A stretch of DNA of 64,000 nt from Laccaria trichodermophora (taxonomy: Eukaryota > Basidiomycota > Agaricomycetes > Agaricales > Hydnangiaceae). The stretch's first letter is position 1, and each line of letters starts with the position of its first letter. A program made the position numbers and the translations under genes. Below, in pieces: positions 24,904-33,903 of this stretch. Under the pieces are notes generated by a model. It made no database searches. It saw nothing but the letters and a program-made list of their open reading frames with translations, and was not told where the DNA came from. The stretch spans positions 2,666,001 through 2,730,000 of the forward strand of contig JACTVC010000002.1 in NCBI GenBank assembly GCA_018417955.1. The letters are read 5' to 3'.

Positions 24904-27100
24904 TAATGATCCTGCGTCCCGTTTCGTGGAATTGAAGGACATCATTGAAGGCTTTCAATTTCCCAAAGTCATTGGCCGCCTTCCTATCACGCTGATTTGG
25001 AAGATTGTGTCGCAGAACATTGTTTCTCGCTGTCGCGCCTTATTGTCGCTTCAGCCACTAAAACAGTCGGATGCTGAAGCACTTGACAGGTTGATCATTC
25101 GGAAGGTCCACGATGCTCTCGGATTTCCATTTCAATCCTCAACTTCCATTGCTACGCTTCCGGTTCTGTATCACGGCTTTGATTTCCCGTCAATAGCTCG
25201 CATCAATGCCGGAATCTCGGTCAATGGGATTATACGTGACCTCAATCATCATATTTCCTCCTACCGAACCATGACGCGCATCACGCTTATGGATTGGATG
25301 TGCGAGAAGAATGGCTGTATATATCCCTTAGATGGGTCGGGTCTTCAAAGAGATTTCTCCCGACAATTCCGAGCCATTCCTGCTGAATGGATCACAGCGC
25401 GAAAGGTGATGAAAGATTTGCCATTGTCTCTTAGGCAAACGGATCAGTCTGGCATCGTAGAAGGTGACGTCTCGCTCTCTCATGTTATGCATGTATGCAA
25501 TCATCGAGATTCACAGATGTTCGCCGATATTACGGGTACATCATTACGCTCCGTTCGTCTCAAGGGTTTTCGAACTCTTGCTGATGTTGGAGAATGGACG
25601 ATGGACATGGAAGGTCGCATTAGTGTCACAAGTCACTCTCCAAGCTTTGACAGGACCTGGTCCTCAGCGTCGAAAGCCAATTGGAATCGACTTACGCGCG
25701 CCCTTCGTCACAGGCTCCAAATTGACGACCTCGTCTTTGGTCCTGTTGATCTTGCCCTGCCCAGAGAGCTTCGAGAGCGTCGGGCTGAAGCATTTATCAG
25801 GAGTATTGCTGATGTTTGCGCACTTGCGCCATCTAGGTACAGTGACGGCCTGACTTGGGCATCTGATGGGTCAATGTTACCTTCATCCGCGGGTATATTA
25901 GGTGATAAGTCGGTCACCGGAGCTGCTACTGGGCGCAAGTCATTAGCCATGAAAATCCCGGGGCGTAACATCTCTATTTTACATGGAGAACAAGTTGGGC
26001 TGATCATCGCATTGGTTCTTGCAGGAGATCTGGTTCAAAATGATCTTGTGACGATCCTCACAGATCACTTGAACTCGGTAAGGTTAATTGACGATAGCCA
26101 GACCAACATCTCTCAAGTACCACGTCTACGCTATATGAATGGGAGATCCTACTATCGCTGGATCCTCTCTCTCATCAATCGTAGTCGAGTGGCTGTCATC
26201 TACACTGCGGGCCACTCTGATCAGTCGACTTTGGAGGCTAGGATGAATGGAGAGGTGGACCTCCTCGCGACAACTTCTCAAAAGGTCTATGCAGAGCTAC
26301 TCTACGCGCCAATCCCCTCGTTCTTCATGAATGATTTTACAATCTACTCAGAGACAGACGGATGGATAGAATCGAATGTCATGCATTTCGTTGACATTCT
26401 TCTCGCTCGCAAAACAGCAATGGCTCTAGGCATTGGACACGATCTGCGAATGTCGACGTGGGCCCGATCCTGGACCACCACCTGACTTTCCTTACACCAA
26501 GGCTGTTTCGGCACATTCAGCCGCTGTTCAGCTTTATGCGAGATCAGGTCAGCTTGCGACGGCAGAGGTTCTTTACAAGAGAGGGAAGAGGGATAATGAC
26601 TTGTGCAGCTTGGGATGTGACGAGACAGGAGACATGCATCACTTATTCGTCCGCTGCAAGCAGTACGAACGATGGAGGGAAGATGCGAGAAGGGAGCTGT
26701 TGGAGAGAATGGAGCTGAAGCTGCTGAATATGCAAACCGAGGAGGCTGTGAAGACTGGCCTCCTCGAAGCAGCTAAGTTCCTTTTCACCGATGATGCGAT
26801 CATATGGCCACTTCATCGTTCTCTTTATTACCTAGGGCAAATACCTAACCTCGATCCGTCGATCTCAAGAGAGGCTGGTATGGTTGAAATAGAGAAACGA
26901 CGACTTAGGTCACATATTTCTTCCGATTGGCACACGTCGTCAATCCGGCTAGCGGGACGGATATTTGGAGATTATCAGCGAAGGATGGCGGTTATGAATT
27001 GTTGTGCGAGAAGATACTAGTGTATTATTATGCACTATGGTCCGTCGAGGATGGCTCTTAAGTCACCCTTAATCTCTAGTAGATGTAGACGGATGTCTTA

Positions 27101-27120
27101 TTGTAACAATTTGTAACAAA
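27101..27120 (+). repeat. Short tandem repeat tail of the LINE
   Basis: Two copies of TTGTAACAA stand side by side downstream of the ORF2 stop. Such short repeats are common 3' tails of non-LTR elements. Confidence 0.5.
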
Positions 27121-27127
27121 TGGCCAA
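27119..27127 (+). repeat. Candidate target-site duplication, right copy (LINE)
   Basis: AATGGCCAA, matching 19990-19998. It directly follows the tandem tail. Confidence 0.4.
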
Positions 27128-27642
27128 ATGACTCGATAGTATGCGCAGCGCGGAGTTTCAAATTGGGCGCTAATTGGCTAATTGACTCTAATCCTCGCGC
27201 TACAGTCATCAACTGGTCAATGACACAAACATTTGTATCTACCCGATCACTTTCCTCACACATTGGCTTCTCAAGATCTGAATTGTACAAAATCTGCCGA
27301 AGTCATTACACTATACAATTAAGCACTTTGAATTGTTTTATCTTGCCTAATCGTTGAGAGCCGTGGCTTTTAGTTGAAACAGCCTCTAAACATGTCAATG
27401 ACACAGTCACAGGTTACTTGATTTGGAAATGGCATCAAAATTTGGTTCAGCTTATTTCTGGGAAATAGTCTTGTAAAGGAACTGATTTCAATGCACTTGG
27501 AGTTCCCAAGTACCGAACAGAGTCCACCCATGCATTTTTGGCTGACAGCTGAGGCGAGGCCGAGGAAAGACTTTCATTAGACTGGTAGAACCAATTCGGA
27601 TGTGTCACAAAGTCTGTCACATTTGGTGACCCATCTCAACGT

Positions 27643-27650
27643 CGTTTCAC
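27643..27650 (+). repeat. 8-bp target-site duplication, left copy
   Basis: CGTTTCAC directly before the CAAGGGGGTGG end of the nested element; the same octamer lies at 28300-28307. Confidence 0.85.
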
Positions 27651-28299
27651 CAAGGGGGTGGCGGAACGTGGATTTTGCATATACAGTCCCAAAAAAAATT
27701 AGGGCACCTTTGACGTACCCCCCCTCCCCTTGACCCCCCCAAAAAAGGAAAATTTCCAAGTTCCTATGTTGAAAACATATATTTTTCAAGTTCCTATGTT
27801 AAAAACATCTCACATTTTTGAGTTTCTACACGCGACGACGCTTCACTCCCATATCCACACAAGTCTAACAACGGCTAGCCTTGCGTTTTTATTTGGTTTT
27901 GTTGCCCCTCCCTTCCAGCTTCCCATACTACCGAACTTGGGGTAGCGAACAGCGGGACGCCGAGCACAGGGCGCACAAACATGATACGGCAGCCAGAGCT
28001 GAGAAGCCCAAACGGATCGTGAGCGCGTGAGCGCTTGCAGCCTGAAAGGGCCCGGACACGGGGTAGTACGTACTGAATGCAGCGTGAACGCGGCATCCAG
28101 GCGTTACAAAAGGTTTGCCTTGGCTCTCAGTTGTAGATTAGCTATTTGGTGTACACTTGAATGCTTCAACTTCTTTGTGAGCGTTATTAAGGCTAATTGG
28201 AACGACTTTATACAGTAGGTCCCAAAAAAAAATTCGACCCCCTAGCGGATCCCCCCCCCCTAACCCTATATGCGGGATCCACGTTCCGCCACCCCCTTG
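27651..28299. mobile_element. TIR element (649 bp) with 8-bp target duplication
   Basis: The left end CAAGGGGGTGGCGGAACGTG is exactly mirrored at the right end, and similarity continues to about 30 bp (GCATATA). CGTTTCAC flanks both sides. Eight-bp duplications are typical of hAT and of Kyakuja-Dileera-Zisupton (KDZ) elements; the choice cannot be made from the ends. The interior has homopolymer C and A runs and a direct repeat of AAGTTCCTATGTT at about 27758 and 27789. It has no transposase, so it is a non-autonomous copy. Confidence 0.85.
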
Positions 28300-28307
28300 C
28301 GTTTCAC
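28300..28307 (+). repeat. 8-bp target-site duplication, right copy
   Basis: CGTTTCAC, matching 27643-27650. Confidence 0.85.
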
Positions 28308-28664
28308 ATCTTTTGCTCACTGACAGTCCCTACAAGCCCCTACACTTCTATATCAGTTCTGATTAGTGTACTTTATGTATTTTTCATTGGAGGATTGTCA
28401 AAACAAAACTCAGTCTTCAAGAGATTGTCACCAGATCAGGGTAATGGAATTGTTCAAGCCTGATCAAAACTGATGAATAGAGGTTTGAAGGACTTGAAGA
28501 GATTCTATCACTTCAAAAAAAGCACACTCTTATTGATATAGTATTTCCTTACATCAATATCAAATTTCTAAGTGATGCGAGCAAAAATGGTTGAGTGAGA
28601 CTGCTTTGTGTCATTGACCCAGCTGTGTCATTGACCGGTTGATGACTGTAATTGACTCTATCCA

Positions 28665-31518
28665 ATGCCTGAAACAAAATTCAAGCTATCTCACTTAGAC
28701 GGCCTTATCCGTTGTTTTGAGTATCCATACCGTCCAACTTGGGAGGATCTTACATATACCTTGAAGCAAATCTACGGAATCCCAGTGGACAAAATTGGCG
28801 TTTCCTACATCGACGACGAAAACGAAGAAATCACTCTGAGCTCGAACTACGAGCTACAAAATTTCTACGAATATCACCACCATTCCAATGAAGTCATCAG
28901 ATTTGCTGTTCAGGATTTAAGGTCGGTCCTGACTGGTGAGTGCATTACAGTCAGGAAGAAACTGCTTGTTTCGATCCTTACCCCCTCTCCTTTAGGTGGC
29001 GAGGGGAAAAAGATCATTACGCCGTCTAACTCGACTGACCGTATCTTCGACATTGACGAGAAATTGAAAAAAGAGCTTGAAACGATACGACCAGTAGTGG
29101 AGTCATTTCTGCGCAATCCTGAGCCACCAATCTGGGTTCCTCCAGAGTCCGCCACACCAGACACCCAAGAATTTCTATCGAAATTACAAATACCCACATA
29201 TCCCAATGGCAAACCAAGTATTTTACTTCACCATCTCGATAAGTGTGATGACGAAAGAACAAAAGAGGTGTTTGCGAGTGGCAGCCCGATGTATGTCATC
29301 ATACCTTTTCTGAAGTTTCTTTTTTTCATGCCCAAGTGCAGGTGCGTTTGCAACACATCTGGCTCAGGTAAAACACGGTTTATTATGGAGGTACTCACAA
29401 AGTCATGGGGGTTTTATTTTGTTGCAACTCCAGATGCCAACAAGGTGGGCATTCAGGATTTGCAGGAGGCCTTAGACATGGTTGCCCGTTATAGGCAATG
29501 GGTCCCTGACCTTAGATGAGTCTCTGCTGAGGAACGCGCTGTTCAGAATGACATCAACAATCAGATTGCATCTAGGGCCTTTCGGAGAGTCCTGGCTGCA
29601 CGCATTGTGGTCTTGGAGCTTTTTCTACAGGTTGCTATCCAGGTCGATGGCAGTCTGCAAGACAGACATAAGCGGATCTGGCTCCTCTTCCAGTTGTTTG
29701 ACCAACTAGATTATGGAGGCTTACACCCAATTCTTCGGATCATTAACAAGCTGCGGAATGCCTCAGATGATGCACTTGATGCATTGATCGATCGCCTTAG
29801 TGACATTATCGCAAAATATCTCCCCTGCGCCAGGCTCATTTTGGGGCTCGATGAAGCACAGTGGGCTGCACGATTATACCCTTACTGCGGCATGTCTTCC
29901 TCCAACCCTGGAGCATTCCGCTCGGTAATCCGTGAAATGGTTAAAGTCTTCACCAAAGCACCGGTCAAGCTTGTCGTGTCAGGTACTGGTGTGTCGCTTG
30001 CGGACCTAGAGGACAGCATAGCCTCTGGAGTTGGGAAACCTAAACATACAGTCAAAGTGTTTCACAAGCTTGGGATGTTCAAAACCTGGCCAAAACTAAT
30101 GGACTTCCTCCAGCACTATTTCCCACCTTCCTTCCTAAGTAACCCTTCAGGGCATCGTCTGGAGCAGCGGATGCGTGAATATCTTCTGGGTCGGTGAGTT
30201 ATCAATGTCGTTCTCAATTGTGTGTGTCTCACCAGCAATAGATACCGCTTCACCATAACCTTTCTAGAATTTCTTCTCATGAATGGGTTGCAATCGCCAC
30301 ATAAATTGCTGAATAAGTATCTGTACCAACATCTCGACTGTCCCCCAGGCGATACTGGGGACCCCTTTACTTTGGACGAACCTGATGTCCAACTTGAGAT
30401 CAAAGTAAAAGGTTTTGAGTGGGACAAGCTCAAGTTAGGTATGCTCTTTGTCATTCAACATTCTGTCGCTCCCCCCTGACATCAAACAGATTCTACTGCC
30501 ATTCAGGAAGCCCTAACCATCGTCCGATCTCATGTCATCATTGGACAAGCTCCGAAGTATGGACCTGTTACCGCCAAACTTGTCGAGTATGCCTTCGTGA
30601 AGGGCATGAGGGGCATATAGTTGAACCTCTTGCATTTTTGTCTGTCATGCAATGGCTTGAAACTCACAGCAACACCAGTTTGAGTGCAGAACTGCGGCGA
30701 CAAGCTGGTGACCCATCCTTCCGTGGACCTGTTTTTGAGCATGCCACGGTGCTTTACTTGCTTCGAAGGCTGCGATATCCAGTCCCTTTGAGCACAATCT
30801 TTCAATTTCACCCCAACCACAGGCCTCCATGGGCAGATGAAGAGGCCCACATTGTTGCATGACTTGATGAGGCTGGTGTATCTGCGGACATTTTAGGAAA
30901 GGCTCCACAGAACCCAGGTCTTGCTGGTGTCTGTTATGGCGCAAATATCGAAGAGATCATACGCTGGATCGAAGGTCCCGATTCTGCCCCGGTTATACTT
31001 CTGCCAACCACGCCATTCGGCCCAGATGTCTTGACAAGGGTCAAGCTACCAGCATTGCCATCATCGTCGACGTCGCTCCACATTCTGATGGGCCAACTCA
31101 AGTCGTACACCACAGGCAACAAAAATTCACTCGGTTCATCAACACTCAGTGAAGCTCTCATATCTATGCAGCCAGACCACTGGTTCAAGACGGCAGTGCG
31201 TCAGTTAGTTTTGTTACTTTCCTCAGCTAATTAGGACTCTTGTGGTAGTCACCGGATCAACGACAAAAACTCATCGACACGATAAAAAAACATGATGTCC
31301 TTCGCTTCGTAGCAGGCTGTCCGTTGCCTCCCGATCTCAACTCAACAGCAGAGTCTGTCAGAAGGGCTATTAGTTCATTTGACCCAAACGACGCACTGGC
31401 ATCAATTAAACTCGATGACATGCGTCGGCATTTCTTGTCAGAGGAGCTTTCAAATGTGCTTGAACCGATGGAGGTTGCACTCTCCTGCAAGCGGAAAGCA
31501 GCTGAAATAAGCAGGTGA
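28665..31518 (+). pseudogene. Crinkler-like protein: Ubl/PB1-like header, P-loop NTPase, PD-(D/E)XK-like nuclease (broken)
   Basis: Frames joined by short introns show three parts. Residues 1-85 form a ubiquitin/PB1-like header (FKLSHLDGLIRCFEYPYRPT, ITLSSNYELQNF). An NTPase follows with a P-loop SGSGKTR, KSWGFYFVATPD and a Walker-B LILGLDEAQ. The C-terminal part has RGPVFEHATVLYLL and GPDVLTRVKL...GQLKS, which resembles a restriction-type nuclease core. This is the architecture described for Crinkler-RHS-type proteins of fungi and oomycetes. TGA codons at 29517-29519 and 30860-30862 and a frameshift near 30610 break the frame; both TGAs sit where CGA would read through. A TIR element ends 16 bp before the start codon. 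Conserved family, evidently inactive copy. Confidence 0.72.
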
Positions 31519-31599
31519 CAATGCAATAGTAGCCTGTCAATTATAACTTGACATACTATTGGACAAAGTGTAGTTGTTATGTAACACTTCTGAGAGTAA

Positions 31600-32306
31600 T
31601 TATCGCTGTTCATCGTACACCACTGTGCCCGGCATGATCACAATAATGTCCGCTAAATTCCTGATCTCCTGCCGCTTCAACTTCATGTAACTGAAGAACA
31701 CGTCGTCCTGGAACTGCTGCAAGAACCCTTCCTTGTTCAATCGGACCTCCACCTGGAAGAACCAAGCCGCACCAGGATCGCCGTTGCCTCCTTGCGATTG
31801 AAAACAGAGTCGGCGAAAAAGGAATGGTGCTGGCCCATCTCCTCTGCCTTTGCCAGTTGGTTGTTCCCTTCTGGCCAGGGACGTCCGATTGAAGAAAAGA
31901 ATTTCGCCCCCGCTTCTTTCGAGAGTTCGGTGTTGAAAGAATTGATGGTGATGTCGACTGTGCGCCGGTGTGTGTCAAACGAAGGGATGTGGTGCATGAC
32001 GTCGGGTATGGGTGGGCTGAGGGTGCTGCAGAAGTGGTAGAAACCTTCTTTGGACACCATGCTGTGGATAACTTCGATGTTGAGGTCGAGATCTGTCGCT
32101 GAGAGGCAGTCTCTAAAGTAGGGCGCTGGAGGGCGCTCCATGTTCGATGGGGCGGCTGCACTCTTCCGGCTTCCGATCATCCTGGCGCGCCTCGTCATCC
32201 TGCCTTCTGGAAGTACATGAATTGTAACGCCTATCCCGCTTTTACTAGTTGGCCAGCTCATGAGAAGATTCCCCGCACGGCGTAGCATACGACTTGGACC
32301 TTCCAT
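31600..32306 (-). pseudogene. V-ATPase subunit d (Vma6) fragment, truncated and frameshifted
   Basis: The reverse strand shows the C-terminal half of the V-type ATPase d subunit, which couples the V1 stalk to the membrane ring. Recognisable pieces are APYFRDCLSATDLDLNIEVI, the TINSFNTELSKEAGAKFFSS block and RPWPEGNNQLAKAEEMGQ. After a frameshift near 31785 come EVRLNKEGFLQQFQDDVFF and KLKRQEIRNLADII, with a stop at 31600-31602. About 150 N-terminal residues are missing and replaced by unrelated Arg-rich sequence up to an ATG at 32306. A working copy must exist elsewhere, since the subunit is essential for acidification of vacuoles. It looks like a duplicated, decayed fragment. Confidence 0.8.
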
Positions 32307-33903
32307 ACCAGCAAAGTTAGTGGTATGGAATGGAGGAAGGACACTTCAAATAAAATACTTACATGCCTACACTCGACACCTAAGGAATTGTCTGTTATGT
32401 GACAGAGTCAATCTTTCCTCCTTATCCAATGTGGCTTCTATATGATATTAGACAACAGTGCGACATGACAAGGGTGCACAGGGGATGAGGAGGACTGAAT
32501 AGGATGAGCGTATGCATGAGGATTAGACAATACAAGACAACAAGGCGGAAATGGAGCCAACAGGCTTTGTGCTTACACAGGTATTGCCATTCTTTCTTCT
32601 ATCTGAATGCACAGTGCCGCACTTTGGGAAGTTCGATGCAAAAGGAGCAACACACCAAATCCATAGTCTTCGGGATAGGTATTGCTGGCGGGCCAATAAG
32701 AGGTTTCACTTCCGTAGGAAAGCGATGCCTTGGCACAGTTGGAGGAGATTTCAACGGTAAAGGAACTGCCAGCTGGGCTGGATACAGGGAAATGCTGCTG
32801 AGAATTATTGTAATGAGAATCAAGCAGCAAAAAGAACATAAATTCCTGTGTCGCACTGTATAGGGAGGGGAAAGAATCAGGTCAAAAAATGTATATGACC
32901 CGAAGAAGTTCGCACACCGTCGATATGGTAAACTTGTAAGGGAAGAAAAATTTATTGGGTGGGTCAAGGCCAAAAAACGGGGGACATGCACCACCTGTCA
33001 ATCTTGGTGAGTTGGAGACAAGGAGTAACAGCGGCAGCCGAGTGTCGTCGACTGCCTTCCCACAAAGGCAAGCATGTTGTGGGATATTAGAAAGTTCATG
33101 TGAGGGGGATGCTGGAAGAGGTGGCTAGGAAAGCAAATGTGAGGCAGCAGCAGGGCGGAGACGCAGATGTCTAGCAGTGACGGAAACCGCGGCAGACTAC
33201 GCCTGCAGAGCATCCGCAGTCCAAAAGCACTGTGTTCGTAACTTATGTAGTAAGTTACTGTGCAGTTCGAAGGTTTCATTCCTTAACACAATCCCGTCAG
33301 AGGAGTCGGATTGGAGCGAAGACTGGCAGTGCGCAGCTGAACCTGAGAAGCCATCCGCGAAACAGGTAGTTTCCTAACCCACTAGCATATTGCATTCTCT
33401 GTATGGACCAGCGCGGTCTTGCGAGGCGGCTGCAAGTTGGCACTAGCTAGTAGTTGGCTAGTACTAGTAGCCAAGAGGCGTCAGATCCACTGGCAGCAAT
33501 TCTGGGCGTATGCAAATATGTGCCGCTGGCCATCATCACTTTCCCACATTCGGCACGCTCGGCGGAACTGATGTGATCGGGGCGGCTGGGGTACATTTGG
33601 CCATCTTAGTGGCCATGGTCAGCGCATTCACGGGATTTCGAACGGATTAACTATGAAAAGATGTGGAATTGTAGTTAGTAGAGTACGTCCCTTTGTCGTT
33701 GGTTATAGGTATGTGACTGGGCATATCAGAATCCAAGCTTGTTGTAGGCTTTCGAGCACGATCCTCGACGGTCTTGATTTGCTTTTTGAATACTTCATCA
33801 GTACTTCACTGTCCTCACACGCCTAGTGGTGCGCCAGTTTGTATTTGCTTGTCCGGGCGATCTCGCTCGCAACTAGTTCGCAACCACGTTACTGCTACCA
33901 GTG
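32307..33903. other. Long gene-free stretch in the accessory island
   Basis: About 1.6 kb holds no reading frame with recognisable motifs. Two small perfect inverted repeats are present: GTAACTTA/TAAGTTAC at 33238-33258 and TTGGCTA/TAGCCAA at 33454-33474. No tRNA-like cloverleaf or terminal repeats of a transposon were noticed. Confidence 0.5.

Larger units (their letters stand above)
21203..27019 (+). pseudogene. LINE ORF2: endonuclease, reverse transcriptase, RNase H, Cys/His knuckle (broken)
   Basis: Domains occur in order across several frames. The apurinic-type endonuclease shows VVNETKTKTK, AGDFNATV and TDHRAIVA, the Glu, Asp-x-Asn and His sites. The reverse transcriptase shows KPSPGLDGW, DQMKGFDYLS (motif A Asp) and ATDDSYIFS (motif C, two Asp). 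RNase H shows ASDGSM, HGEQVGL, LTDHLNSV and AGHSDQST. The tail holds CSLGC...HHLFVRC. Lesions include frameshifts near 21955, 24070 and 26440, in-frame stops at 22236 (TGA), 22485 (TGA) and 23655 (TAA), and the TIR element at 24152-24903. Removing that element with one TA leaves the flanking frame continuous. The element is dead but its layout is clear. Confidence 0.85.
19999..27118 (+). mobile_element. Non-LTR (LINE-like) retrotransposon, decayed, with nested DNA element
   Basis: The element holds an ORF1-like coiled-coil protein and a broken ORF2 with endonuclease, reverse transcriptase, RNase H and a Cys/His knuckle, in the order used by fungal I/Tad-type LINEs. No long terminal repeats were seen. 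The 3' end is marked by two copies of TTGTAACAA at 27101-27120, a typical short tandem tail. AATGGCCAA occurs at both proposed ends. Many frameshifts and stops show that it cannot move by itself. A 752-bp TIR element sits inside ORF2. The family and core are well supported; both outer borders are less certain. Confidence 0.75.
27203..28648. mobile_element. TIR element with TA target duplication, hosting a second element
   Basis: Inverted ends begin CAGTCATCAAC and continue GGTCAATGACACA (25-26 bp, one mismatch). They are flanked by TA at 27201-27202 and 28649-28650. The 12-mer GTCAATGACACA appears four times: at 27216 and 27394 on the plus strand, and as its complement at 28607 and 28624. These may be transposase-binding repeats near the ends. 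The CAGT start and TA duplication suggest a Tc1/mariner-pogo type. No transposase frame was found. Without the nested 649-bp element its own length is about 790 bp, so it is probably non-autonomous. Confidence 0.72.

Noticed and set aside
20000..27120. LTR retrotransposon as an explanation for the RT-bearing element
   Set aside because: No long terminal repeats, no protease, integrase or gag; the order endonuclease-RT-RNase H fits a non-LTR element.
32307..33903. Search for tRNA, snRNA or CRISPR-like arrays in the long empty stretch
   Set aside because: No cloverleaf with A and B boxes, no snRNA motifs and no spaced direct repeats were recognised; only small hairpins.
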